64,000 nucleotides of DNA. It comes from Rhodococcus opacus B4 (GTDB lineage Bacteria > Actinomycetota > Actinomycetes > Mycobacteriales > Mycobacteriaceae). Location: positions 4,836,001 to 4,900,000 of the forward strand of contig NC_012522.1 of the NCBI RefSeq assembly GCF_000010805.1, read 5' to 3'. The stretch's first letter is position 1. Every line of letters begins with the position of its first letter. Below are positions 43,605 to 51,852 of this stretch, in pieces. The notes below the pieces were generated by a model. That model saw nothing but the letters and a program-made list of their open reading frames with translations. It was not told where the DNA came from and made no database searches. Position numbers and translations under genes: made by a program.

Positions 43605-43674
43605 CTGAGGAATCCCATCGGGGGTGTGGGCTTGCGGGTTGGTCCCCACGTGATGTGGTTGCTGCCACAGTAGG

Positions 43675-43688
43675 AAGCGAACTCGCTT
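43675..43688. promoter_or_regulatory. Inverted repeat upstream of the MFS gene
   Basis: AAGCGA-AC-TCGCTT, a 6-bp perfect inverted repeat, lies 71 bp upstream of the MFS start in the 126-bp gap that separates it from the RidA operon. It may be an operator, suggesting that the transporter has its own promoter. Confidence 0.35.
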
Positions 43689-43730
43689 CGCGGAATTACC
43701 AATCTCCTACCAATTCATGCTCAGTGCTTA

Positions 43731-44120
43731 TCAATTCGCTGGGTCGACGGCCGCGATTCCGTCGATCTCGATTCGCTTGTCGCCGCGGAATCGAGCCACC
43801 TCGACCGTCGTCCGCGGCGGCAGGGGAATGCCGTGCAGCCGAGCCAGATAGGCGGTGTTGTACTCGTCGAATTCCGAGAGGTCGGCCAGGTACACCGTGG
43901 TCTTCAGGAGAGTGTGCAGGCCCCCGCCCGACGCCCGGAGAGTGGCCTCCAGGTTGTCGAGCGCGACCCGGACTTGGTCGCCGATCGCAGCCGGCGTCCG
44001 TCCGTCCGCGGTGGTGGGAATCTGCCCGCAGGCCCAGATGGTGCCTGCGAACACCGCCGCTCTCGCGTACGGGCGCTCGGTGCCGGCCGGGTGCGGGACG
44101 AGTTCACGCTGATCGGTCAT
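43731..44120 (-). CDS. RidA/YjgF-family protein
   Basis: The ATG at 44120 overlaps the upstream stop by 4 bp and gives 129 residues. The RidA fold is shown by AVFAGTIWACGQIPTTADGR, the LDNLEATLRASGGGLHTLLKTTVYL block and the C-terminal LPPRTTVEVARFRGDKRIEIDGIA with the conserved arginine. RidA members hydrolyse reactive enamine/imine intermediates or act on related C-N compounds. As the last gene of a five-gene coupled operon it suggests a nitrogen-containing substrate. Confidence 0.88.
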   Translation of the reverse strand: MTDQRELVPHPAGTERPYARAAVFAGTIWACGQIPTTADGRTPAAIGDQVRVALDNLEATLRASGGGLHTLLKTTVYLADLSEFDEYNTAYLARLHGIPLPPRTTVEVARFRGDKRIEIDGIAAVDPAN

Positions 44121-44857
44121 GAGTGCGCCTCCGGGACGAGGAATCGCCTGCCGAGTTCGTACGCGCGCGACCACGTCGCGGCGTCGACGAACACACCGTA
44201 GGAGACGGCGTGGCGGTACCGCGTCTCCCTTTCGTCGGCGGTGTGGATGGGACGGGTGGGGTGCGAGGCGGGCGGCGCGGTTCGGACGAGTGTGCCGCCG
44301 CCGTACTCACCGTCGGTCGGCGCGCCACTTGCGAGCGCCGCCGTGGAAACGCCGCGGTACATGTCGCCCGCACCCGTCACGACGGTCGCGTCGGCCGGGT
44401 GCCCGCCGTCGTCGAGGGTGATCAGCCACAGGGTCGCACCGGACCGGGTGGCGGCGTGCAGGGCGTACCAGGCGACGGCCTCGTGATCGACGATCCTGGG
44501 CAGGAGAACCGGACGGGACTGCGACAGCGCCAGATCGACCGCCAGCGGGCCCGTCAACAGGGCGCTCCTCGGTGCGCGCTCGACGATGTCGACTCCCGGC
44601 CCCCTGGTCAGCGTGGCGTCGCCGGGATTCGAATCGAGTCCGGCGATCGTGTCCAGGAGCGTGTCGATGCCGGTGCGGGCGTGGAGTTGCATCGCCGTCA
44701 CGACGTCGGCGGCGCCACGGGCTTCGCCCGCAGCGACGCCCGCGGCGTACAGGGCGCGGAACGCGGTCTCGCGAACCTCACGTACTGCCAGCCTGATTCG
44801 GTTGCTCGCGGGGGATGCGGTGTGGTGCTCGGATTCGTGGATGAGCATGTCGGTCAT
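44117..44857 (-). CDS. Unrecognised 246-residue protein of a catabolic operon
   Basis: I do not recognise the family with certainty. The first 70 residues (RLAVREVRETAFRALYAAGVAAGEARGAADVVTAMQLHARTGIDTLL) recall the N-terminal helices of the malate/L-lactate (Ldh_2) dehydrogenase family, but no complete nucleotide site is seen. The middle contains VLLPRIVDHEAVAWYALHAATRSGATLWLITLDDGGHP. No signal or membrane segment is present. Both ends overlap neighbours by 4 bp, so it is made in step with the M19-like protein and RidA. Confidence 0.7.
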   Translation of the reverse strand: MTDMLIHESEHHTASPASNRIRLAVREVRETAFRALYAAGVAAGEARGAADVVTAMQLHARTGIDTLLDTIAGLDSNPGDATLTRGPGVDIVERAPRSALLTGPLAVDLALSQSRPVLLPRIVDHEAVAWYALHAATRSGATLWLITLDDGGHPADATVVTGAGDMYRGVSTAALASGAPTDGEYGGGTLVRTAPPASHPTRPIHTADERETRYRHAVSYGVFVDAATWSRAYELGRRFLVPEAHS

Positions 44858-45858
44858 CGGCGTTCCTGTGTGCCGTGCAGTCCGGGGAAGACGTCGTCGA
44901 AGATCCGCAACCAGTTCTCGCCGAGTATCTTCGCGATGGTTCCGTCGTCGAGGCCGACCTTCTGCAGGCACTCGGTGAGTACCGGGAAGTCCGACGGGCC
45001 CGAGAACCAGTGCGGCCACATCGGCCACTCGGGTTCGACCGGGTTCTGGCTGGGCGGTCGCCAGCGGCCGTTGCGCAGCCACGCGACGTAGTCCTCCGAC
45101 CAGTTGCGCGTGCAGTCACTCCCGATCGCGACGTGGTCGGGGCCGATCTGGTCGACGAGTCGCGCGACCATGACCGCGAAATCCGCACTGGACGTCGATT
45201 CGCCGCCCAGAACGTTCGGGTAGAGGCAGCAGCCGATGACGCCGCCGCGGGCGGCCAGCGCATCGATGACCTCGTCCGGTTTGTTGCGGGGGCTGTCGAC
45301 GAACCAGGTCGGGTTCGAATGGGTGATCGCGACGGGAGTGCGCGATGCGTCGATGGCGTCCAGGCAGGTGCGGTTCCCGACGTGGGAGAGGTCGACGAGC
45401 ATGCCCACCCGGTTCATCTCGGCGATCATGATGCGTCCGAACGCCGTCAGTCCCGAGTCGTGTTCGTCGTAGCAGGCGCCGCCCGCCAGGTTCTGGATGT
45501 TGTAGGTGAGCTGGGCGACGCGTACTCCCAGGCGGTGGAAGATCTCCACCATCCGGTAGTCGTCGCCGAACGGGGAGGAATTCTGGAATCCCAGAAGCAC
45601 GGCGATTCGGTTGTCCCGCTTCGCGTTGCGAATGTCCTCGGAGGTTGCCGCGAGGGTGACGATGTCGTCGTTGTCGGCGGCGAGCTGATACCACTGGGCG
45701 ACGGCGCCGAGTGTGTCGGCGGGACCGTCCCACACCGCGCAGGTAGCGTTCACGCCGGTGACACCGCCGGCGCGCAGTTCCTCGAGGACCTTCCGGTCCC
45801 AGTTGTTGATCTGGAGTCCGTCCACCACCAGCAGATCGGAGTGTCTGAGCGTGTGCAC
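44854..45858 (-). CDS. Peptidase M19 (renal dipeptidase)-like protein lacking HxD
   Basis: The 334-residue protein has the TIM-barrel M19 fold: IAVLLGFQNSSPFGDDYRMVEIFHRLGVRVAQLTYN, MLVDLSHVGNRTCLDAI and VAITHSNP are the family blocks, and DHVAIGSDCTRN the late aspartate region. The N-terminal metal motif DGHNDLP of active dipeptidases reads DGLQINNWD (residues 13-21), so both HxD ligands are missing. It may use fewer metals or act on a non-peptide substrate. It starts with a GTG that shares one base with the upstream stop (TAGTG). Confidence 0.82.
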   Translation of the reverse strand: MHTLRHSDLLVVDGLQINNWDRKVLEELRAGGVTGVNATCAVWDGPADTLGAVAQWYQLAADNDDIVTLAATSEDIRNAKRDNRIAVLLGFQNSSPFGDDYRMVEIFHRLGVRVAQLTYNIQNLAGGACYDEHDSGLTAFGRIMIAEMNRVGMLVDLSHVGNRTCLDAIDASRTPVAITHSNPTWFVDSPRNKPDEVIDALAARGGVIGCCLYPNVLGGESTSSADFAVMVARLVDQIGPDHVAIGSDCTRNWSEDYVAWLRNGRWRPPSQNPVEPEWPMWPHWFSGPSDFPVLTECLQKVGLDDGTIAKILGENWLRIFDDVFPGLHGTQERR

Positions 45859-47576
45859 TAGGCGTCCTTTCGCGGCTTGCGGGTGAAGATCCAGTCGTCG
45901 TCGATCCCGGCGGCGACGTCTTCGGCCCGTGGGGCTCCCGAGTAGAGGGTCACGCGCAGCCAGTCGGTCGATTGCGGGGTGAAGTTGTCCATCCCGTACA
46001 TCGCGAGTTGGAAGCGCTGCAGATTCAGGGGCAGGAAGTTCCGGGCGAGCAGGTTGTCGCGGGCCTCGGCGTACGGGATGTCGGTGAGCGTCTGGACGCG
46101 GGCGACGATGCCGCGGTGCCGAGGATGCTCGACGAGGAAGGCAGCGACCGTGGCGTCACCCGGAGCGACTGCCAGATCGCGTTCCAGGGCGGCGACGGAT
46201 CGGGCGACGTCGATCGGATGCTCTACGTGCTCACCCGGATCGACCCCGCGGCGTCCCCGGCGCGGCTCCTCGTTGTTCTCCGACGAGAACCAGAAATGGG
46301 CCTGCTCGTCGGGGTCGTCGAAGTCGAAGCGCTGCACCCACGCATAGCGGTCCCGGAGGACGGCGCGGAGCGCGGCACAGGTCTGCGCCGGTTCGACGGC
46401 CAGACGCTGATCGCAGCGCAGCAATTCCTCGACCTCGGTGTCGAGTTCCGTATGCACCTCGACGATCACGGAGTCCATCACTCCGCGGGCCTCCACCCCG
46501 ATCGATGCGGCCCGGTCGTGCAACGCCCGCCAGGCATGGCCGGTCGGTGTGCCGTCGATGGTCCCCGAGTCGATGTACTCGGACAGTACGCCGCGGAAGA
46601 GGTCGAGTTGGGAGGAGAGCTCACCGCAGGTGACGAACGGGGCCGTCGGCATGTCCGCGCGTTCGGCGAAGTAGCGCGTGGCCCGGTCGAGCAGGTCGCG
46701 GGCAGTACCGATGCGGGGGTCGCCGGGTGCGGTCGTTTGCGCGAGCGCGTGTGCGAGCGGGAGTTCGCGGGTGGCGCACCAGGCGTCCAGTACCTGCGGA
46801 TGATTGACGACGTAGGGCACCATGCCGAGACCGGTCGCGTTCCCCAGCCCGAGGTAGCGTCGCCAGTCTCCGGACAGCCGCGCCGCCCGGGGGTTCCGGG
46901 AACGGGCACAGTGTTCGACCAGGTCGTAGCTGAACTCACGCAGCAGCCACGCGGTCAGCATGTGGGCCCGGTAGGGCAGGCGCAGAGGATGGTCGGCGTC
47001 GAGCCGATCGAAATCTGCGAGCCCGAACTTTCCGTTGCTGTAGAACGCGGTGCTCCGGAGAATGTAGGCGGCGTCGCCCATCGTCGCGACGTCCGGTTGA
47101 CCGCCCTCGGACAGCCGGTCGGCGACGTAGTCGAAGAACCGTGCACTGCGGTTCGCCCGGGTCCAGATGAGGGTGCTGTCGTCCGCCCGGCCTTCTTCCT
47201 GACGTGGCACCTCCACTCGCAGTGCACTCGAACGACTCTCGGTGAGCGGACCTTCGATCAGGGCGGCGGTGACGTCCCACGCCTTGGCGATGACGCGGTC
47301 GGTGCGATCGCTGTCGGCGAGGGTCGTCGAGAACACGACGAATCTCACGTCGCGTCCGCCGATGTCGACGCGGTACACGACCTCACCGCGGCCGTCGGCG
47401 TCGACGTCCCACCGCTCGCGCTCGACCCGCCACTTCTCGGCGGCCGCGGTTCGGAGGAAGGATCGGGCGAAGCTGTGCCGGGTGTAGCGGGCCGCTCCCA
47501 GATCGGCCGGGTCCAGAACCTGCTCGGGGGAGCGGGCTGACGTCTGCGACCGGCGGAGCAATGCGGTCGGTCTCAT
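45858..47576 (-). CDS. Unrecognised 572-residue protein of a catabolic operon
   Basis: The ATG at 47576 overlaps the aldehyde dehydrogenase stop by 4 bp. The protein is soluble, without signal or membrane helices, rich in charged residues, and matches no family I can name. Notable segments are RHSFARSFLRTAAAEKWRVERERWD near the start, YRVDIGGRDVRFVVFSTTL, GLGNATGLGMVPYVVNHPQVLDAWCATRELPLA in the middle, a WFSSENNEEPRRGRR stretch and LARNFLPLNLQRFQLAMYG near the end. Tight coupling with catabolic enzymes suggests an enzyme of the same pathway. Confidence 0.75.
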   Translation of the reverse strand: MRPTALLRRSQTSARSPEQVLDPADLGAARYTRHSFARSFLRTAAAEKWRVERERWDVDADGRGEVVYRVDIGGRDVRFVVFSTTLADSDRTDRVIAKAWDVTAALIEGPLTESRSSALRVEVPRQEEGRADDSTLIWTRANRSARFFDYVADRLSEGGQPDVATMGDAAYILRSTAFYSNGKFGLADFDRLDADHPLRLPYRAHMLTAWLLREFSYDLVEHCARSRNPRAARLSGDWRRYLGLGNATGLGMVPYVVNHPQVLDAWCATRELPLAHALAQTTAPGDPRIGTARDLLDRATRYFAERADMPTAPFVTCGELSSQLDLFRGVLSEYIDSGTIDGTPTGHAWRALHDRAASIGVEARGVMDSVIVEVHTELDTEVEELLRCDQRLAVEPAQTCAALRAVLRDRYAWVQRFDFDDPDEQAHFWFSSENNEEPRRGRRGVDPGEHVEHPIDVARSVAALERDLAVAPGDATVAAFLVEHPRHRGIVARVQTLTDIPYAEARDNLLARNFLPLNLQRFQLAMYGMDNFTPQSTDWLRVTLYSGAPRAEDVAAGIDDDWIFTRKPRKDA

Positions 47577-49054
47577 GCCTCGCTCCTCGGTGTTCCGGTG
47601 CGGGCGTAGGCGATCTTGCTCCACGTGAAGAATTCGGCGCTCGTCGCCGCATTCTGCTCACGGGGAGCCGGGAACGACGAGTCCTTCAGTCCGCCGAAGG
47701 GAGCATGCAATTCGGAACCGGTGTTGGGCGCGTTGACCTTGATCAGGCCGGCGTCGAGGTCCCGAATGCACCGTCGCACGACCCGCTCGTCGCATGTGAA
47801 GACGGCAGCGGTGAGGCCGAACGGTGTGGCGTTCGCGATGTCGATGGCCTCGTCGAGGTCCTTCGCGCGCAAGACGGTGGTCACCGGTCCGAACACCTCT
47901 TCCCGGCTGATGGTCAGTGCGGTGGTGCCGGCGAGCAGTGTCGGCGCCACGAAAGCCGCACCCGAAGTGGGAAGGGGTGCAGACCCCAGCAGTTCGGCGC
48001 CCTCGGACAGTGCCTGCTCGATCGCGGCCGTCACTTCCTTTGCCGCGCGGGCGGAGACGAGTGGGCCGATCTGGGAGTCGGGGTCCAGCCCGTCGCCGAC
48101 GACAAGTGCCTCCACCCGTGCGACGAGTTCGGGAACGAGGTCGTCGTAGGCGTCGCCGACGGCGATGATCCGCCGTGTCGCGGTGCACTTCTGGCCGGTG
48201 CTTCCCATGGCCCCGGCGATCAGCACGGCCGCTGCGTTCCGCGGATCGACGTCGGGGAGCACGATTGCCGCGTTGTGCCCGCCGAGTTCCATCTGCACCT
48301 TCGCGCCGCGCGGAACCGCGGCAGCCTGGATCGACCGGCCCACCGGGACCGAGCCGGTGAACGTGACTCCCGAGATCTCCTGCCGCGCCACCAGTTCCGC
48401 GCCGATCGGGCCCGGACCCAGGATCATGTTCAGGACACCCGCCGGAACACCGGCTGCGGCAAGGACGTCGGCGAAGGCGGCGGCAACGGCCACCGTGTCG
48501 CTGGCCGGTTTCCACACCACCGTGTTGCCCCACAGCAACGCCGGTGCCAGCTTCCACGCCGGAATCTGCAACGGGAAGTTCCACGGCGTGATGGCGGCCA
48601 CCACCCCGAGCGGTCGGCGGACCGTGCGGATCACCTCGTCGGGATGTGACGAGGGGAAGGTGGCGCCGTCGGCGCTCCGTGCCTGGGCCGCGTGGTAGTG
48701 CAGGGTTTCGACGGTGGCCCCCACCTCGGCCCGCGATTCGGGGAGCGTCTTGCCGTGCTCGCGGGTCATCAGAGTCGCGATCGTCTCGGCACGCTCGGCC
48801 AGGATCTCGGCTGCCCGGCGGAGGACGAGTCCGCGGGCGATGATGCCGCGGTCGTCCCATTCCCGGCGCGCCGACATCGCGGCAGCCACCGCCGCGTCGA
48901 GGAGGCGACTGTCGGCCTGGTGGTACTCGGCGACGACGGTCTCGTCGGAGGGGTTCGTCGTCGCGGTGACCGGGCCGTCGCCGTCCACCCATTCCCCGCC
49001 GATCAGGTGGCGGAGACGATTGTCCGTGTCTGGTGCGGTGACGTGGTGCTGCAC
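47573..49054 (-). CDS. Aldehyde dehydrogenase, 2-oxoglutarate-semialdehyde dehydrogenase-like
   Basis: The GTG at 49054, 7 bp after GAGGAG, gives 493 residues. Catalytic Cys290 lies in GSTGQKCTATRR and Glu256 in VQMELGGHNA; PWNFPLQIPAWKLAPALLWGNTVVWKPA is the coenzyme region. The STGQKCTAT surroundings are those of alpha-ketoglutaric semialdehyde dehydrogenases of sugar-acid and hydroxyproline catabolism. The usual lysine of ELGGK is His260, a small oddity. It heads the five-gene operon and diverges from a LysR gene. Confidence 0.87.
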   Translation of the reverse strand: MQHHVTAPDTDNRLRHLIGGEWVDGDGPVTATTNPSDETVVAEYHQADSRLLDAAVAAAMSARREWDDRGIIARGLVLRRAAEILAERAETIATLMTREHGKTLPESRAEVGATVETLHYHAAQARSADGATFPSSHPDEVIRTVRRPLGVVAAITPWNFPLQIPAWKLAPALLWGNTVVWKPASDTVAVAAAFADVLAAAGVPAGVLNMILGPGPIGAELVARQEISGVTFTGSVPVGRSIQAAAVPRGAKVQMELGGHNAAIVLPDVDPRNAAAVLIAGAMGSTGQKCTATRRIIAVGDAYDDLVPELVARVEALVVGDGLDPDSQIGPLVSARAAKEVTAAIEQALSEGAELLGSAPLPTSGAAFVAPTLLAGTTALTISREEVFGPVTTVLRAKDLDEAIDIANATPFGLTAAVFTCDERVVRRCIRDLDAGLIKVNAPNTGSELHAPFGGLKDSSFPAPREQNAATSAEFFTWSKIAYARTGTPRSEA

Positions 49055-49079
49055 TGCTGACTCCTCGAAGCGCTGGTAA

Positions 49080-49177
49080 TTCGGTGCCCTCAACTAGTTC
49101 GGTGCCCTCAACGCTAGGCCCGGCGCGCACCGCGCAGAAGTACCTATTGTCAACCGACTGATAAGTTGCAAGTATCA
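49080..49177. promoter_or_regulatory. Divergent control region with 15-bp direct repeats and a LysR-type box
   Basis: Two identical 15-mers TTCGGTGCCCTCAAC lie at 49080-49094 and 49098-49112, close upstream of the aldehyde dehydrogenase. TGATA-N9-TATCA (49159-49177) overlaps the region just ahead of the LysR start and has the T-N11-A form of LysR sites, so it is a likely autoregulatory box. Confidence 0.5.
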
Positions 49178-49182
49178 ATCGC

Positions 49183-50082
49183 GTGGAACTGCGGCAGCTT
49201 CGATATTTCGTCACGGTGGCCGAGGAGATGAACTTCAGGCGCGCCGCCGAACGCCTGCACATCGCACAGCCCGCGCTCAGTCAGCAGATCAGCAAGTTCG
49301 AGAAGGAACTGCGCACCACGCTGTTCGAGCGCACGACGAGACGCGTCGAACTGACCGACGCAGGCCGCGTGCTTCTCGACGAGGGCAGGCGGGTCCTGGC
49401 CGAGGCCGACCACGCGCTCGCCGCGGTGGAACAGGTGGCGCACGGGGAGGTGGGGCTGCTGCGGATCGGATTCGTCAGTTCCGCGGCGTTGCGGATCGTC
49501 CCCGCGACGGTGCTCGCCCTGCAGAAGGAGTGGCCCGGAGTTCAGGTGGAACTGTCCGAGTCGACGACCGACCGCCAACTGTCGGCGATCGCCGACGGGA
49601 TTCTCGACATCGGGCTGGTCCGCGAAGTCGACCGGGCGGAGGGCATCGTGGTCCGGCCGCTGACCCGTGAACCGCTGCTGGTGGCGATGCACTCGTCGCA
49701 TCCCTTCGCCGGCCGCGCGTCGGTGCGGCTCGTCGAATTGCGCGACGAACGGTTTCTCACCTTCCCGCGGGGTCAGGTGTCGCGACTGTACGACCACATC
49801 GCGGCCCTGTGCCATCACGCGGGCTTCCGGTTGGAGGCCGCGCAGGAAGCCGTCCAATTTCCCACCCTCCTCGGGCTGGTCGCCGCCAACACCGGAGTCA
49901 CCGTCGTTCCGGCCAGCCTCCGTGCCCTGCACCTCCCGGACCTGCGGTACGTCGCACTCTCCGACGCCCAGGCGGTGTCGACGGTGTCGGTCGCTTATCG
50001 CGCCGACAGGCAACAGATCCCGGCGATCCGGCACTTCCTCGACGTGGCCTCGTCCCTGGACCTGGCGGACGAAACCCGGTAG
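49183..50082 (+). CDS. LysR-family regulator of the adjacent catabolic operon
   Basis: The GTG at 49183 starts a typical LysR protein of 299 residues: MELRQLRYFVTVAEEMNFRRAAERLHIAQPALSQQISKFEKELRTTLFER, then a two-lobed effector domain (LRIGFVSSAALRIVPATVLALQ). The sequence resembles the BenM/CatM/CynR branch. It diverges from the semialdehyde dehydrogenase operon and very probably activates it in response to a pathway intermediate. A 40-nt palindrome follows its stop. Confidence 0.9.
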   Translation: MELRQLRYFVTVAEEMNFRRAAERLHIAQPALSQQISKFEKELRTTLFERTTRRVELTDAGRVLLDEGRRVLAEADHALAAVEQVAHGEVGLLRIGFVSSAALRIVPATVLALQKEWPGVQVELSESTTDRQLSAIADGILDIGLVREVDRAEGIVVRPLTREPLLVAMHSSHPFAGRASVRLVELRDERFLTFPRGQVSRLYDHIAALCHHAGFRLEAAQEAVQFPTLLGLVAANTGVTVVPASLRALHLPDLRYVALSDAQAVSTVSVAYRADRQQIPAIRHFLDVASSLDLADETR

Positions 50083-50088
50083 GCGCAG

Positions 50089-50128
50089 GTGAGTGGCAAA
50101 GCGTGCCCGCGCACACTTTGCCGCTCAC
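50089..50128. repeat. 40-nt palindrome P2 (18-nt arms, 4-nt loop)
   Basis: Arms 50089-50106 and 50111-50128 pair with two wobble positions; the loop is CCGC. It is nearly identical to P1 (12221-12260), 38 kb away, and again lies between converging stops (LysR and the acetoacetate decarboxylase-like gene). Confidence 0.75.
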
Positions 50129-50134
50129 GTGGGG

Positions 50135-50863
50135 TCAGACGGGCTGCGCGTCCCCGAACGTCATCTTCAGATCGGGAATCGACGACGTGACGAGTGCCCG
50201 CTTCGGAAGTCCCAGCGACCGCAGTTCGTCGGCGATCGGATGGCTGCCCAGTTTCAGCTCCGCGCCGCCCGGCCGGGAGCGGACCCCGCTGGGTTTCATG
50301 TCCCAGGTGGTGAATCGGGTGAGCCCGTCCAGATGCGAATACGCGGCGAGCGACGCACTCGCGCCCGAACCCGGCACCGGAATGCCCTGTTTGACACTCA
50401 ACTGGGCGATCAGCCGACCGCCCTGGCTCACCGACCCGCGTTTGACGGACCCGGAGTGGTCGACCTCGAAATGTGCGAGGACCTTCGGGAAGCCCCAGAT
50501 GCCGCGGCCGGCGGCCAGGGTGAAGTCGCCGTCGACCGGCAGGTGGTGGATCAGCGCGCCGGCCCGTCCCTGGGCCAGGGCCTTGAGGTCCCGCGGGACC
50601 GACGTCCCGGCGGCCCGGTGGTCGCGGACGAGGAACGACACCCCGAACTCGTTGTACGGGCCGAGGTCGCCGTCCACGTAGTCGACGAACACCAGCACGC
50701 ACACACCGCGCCCGGGCCGGAACTGCAGGATCTCCAGTCCGGTGTGGTCGATCAGCGACTGCGCGACAGCGGTCGGGACCGAAAACATCGCCGTGAACGC
50801 CGAGGCCGCCCGGATCTCCACGGGCATCTCGACCTGCTTGCCCAGAACCTGATGCGACGTCAC
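50135..50863 (-). CDS. Acetoacetate decarboxylase-family protein
   Basis: The start is the GTG at 50863, overlapping the SDR stop by 4 bp, giving 242 residues. The fold is recognised by VCVLVFVDYVDGDLGPYNEFGVSFLVR, LPVDGDFTLAAGRGIWGFPKVLAHFEV and the C-terminal beta strands. Lys127 in GFPKV is where acetoacetate decarboxylase forms its Schiff base, but the neighbouring lysine is a valine. A gene of this kind lies beside cyp142 in M. tuberculosis as I recall it, so a steroid-linked role is likely, perhaps not decarboxylation. Confidence 0.75.
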   Translation of the reverse strand: MTSHQVLGKQVEMPVEIRAASAFTAMFSVPTAVAQSLIDHTGLEILQFRPGRGVCVLVFVDYVDGDLGPYNEFGVSFLVRDHRAAGTSVPRDLKALAQGRAGALIHHLPVDGDFTLAAGRGIWGFPKVLAHFEVDHSGSVKRGSVSQGGRLIAQLSVKQGIPVPGSGASASLAAYSHLDGLTRFTTWDMKPSGVRSRPGGAELKLGSHPIADELRSLGLPKRALVTSSIPDLKMTFGDAQPV

Positions 50864-51711
50864 GGCGCGACCACCCCGCGCAGGCCGTCGGCGCCGAACA
50901 TGGGCTCGAACATCGACCCGAAGTCGGGGCCGCGACGCAGCATCTGCCCGCCGTCGACGTTGATGATCTGTCCCGTGATCCACGTGGAGTCGGGACCGAG
51001 GAGGAACTTGGCGAGCGCGGCGATGTCGGTGACCTCGCCGACCCGGGCGATCGGGGTGTTCGCCAGGTAGTCGTCCAGGACCGGGCCGCCGTCGGTGATG
51101 AGTGCGACGAGGTCGGTGCGGGTCAGTCCGGGCCGGATGCAGTTGACGCGCACGTTGCTGGCCCCGAGTTCGTCGGCGGCGAGTCGCGTCAGGTTGTCGA
51201 CACCCGCCTTGGACGGGCCGTACGCGCCGAACCAGCGGTGCGTGTTGCTGCTCGCGATCGAGGAGATGGTGACTATGGAACCGCCGCCCCCGGCGACCAG
51301 TGCCCGGGCGGCATGCTTGATCGTCAGCATCGTGCCGGTGACGTTGAGGTCGACGGTCCTGCGCCACGCGTCGACGTCGAGCTGTGTCACCGGGCCCACG
51401 GTTTCGTTACCGCCCGCGCAGGTGACGACGCCGTCGAGTTGACCGGTGCGCTCGCTCGCCTTCGCGACCGCGCGGACGACGTCGTCCTCGTTCGTGACGT
51501 CGGCCGTCACGACGTCGACCGTCCCCGCGGGATTGCCGGCGCCGATCTGCTCCGCCGCCCGGGCGAGCTTCTCCTCGTTTCGGCCGCAGATCGTGACGTG
51601 CACGCCCTCGGCCGCCAGCGCGGTGGCGATGCCGAGTCCGATGCCGCTGCCGCCGCCGGTGACGAGTACGGACGTCTTCGCGAGCCCGCTGCTGCCGTCG
51701 TTCGTAACCAC
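50860..51711 (-). CDS. Short-chain dehydrogenase/reductase
   Basis: I prefer the GTG at 51711, five bases after GGAGG, over the GTG at 51717 that overlaps the ribosome site; the product is 283 residues. The NAD(P) motif is LVTGGGSGIGLGIA, the structural motif NNAG reads CAGGN, and the catalytic Ser, Tyr and Lys lie in ISSIASSNT and AYGPSKAGVDN. The end (WITGQIINVDGGQMLRRG) is typical. It is divergent from cyp142 with KstR-like boxes between, so it probably belongs to the steroid regulon. Confidence 0.88.
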   Translation of the reverse strand: MVTNDGSSGLAKTSVLVTGGGSGIGLGIATALAAEGVHVTICGRNEEKLARAAEQIGAGNPAGTVDVVTADVTNEDDVVRAVAKASERTGQLDGVVTCAGGNETVGPVTQLDVDAWRRTVDLNVTGTMLTIKHAARALVAGGGGSIVTISSIASSNTHRWFGAYGPSKAGVDNLTRLAADELGASNVRVNCIRPGLTRTDLVALITDGGPVLDDYLANTPIARVGEVTDIAALAKFLLGPDSTWITGQIINVDGGQMLRRGPDFGSMFEPMFGADGLRGVVAP

Positions 51712-51727
51712 GCACACCTCCAGGTGA

Positions 51728-51807
51728 TAGAACTCGTGTCAATTATCGAGCCGGGGATCTATGAAAACTGCCGTTATACCACTGCGTCATAGTAGAAACA
51801 CGTTCTA
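51728..51807. promoter_or_regulatory. Two KstR-like boxes between SDR and cyp142
   Basis: The KstR consensus is TnnAACnnGTTnnA. At 51794-51807 the core AACACGTTCTA matches except for the first T, 46 bp upstream of cyp142. At 51728-51741 TAGAACTCGTGTCA matches except for one base of GTT, 17 bp upstream of the SDR start. Each transcript thus has one imperfect box, consistent with cholesterol-controlled expression. Confidence 0.55.
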
Positions 51808-51852
51808 TTATCGGGGCACGAACGGCGGGATTCAATGCGGAGGAGCGCCTCG

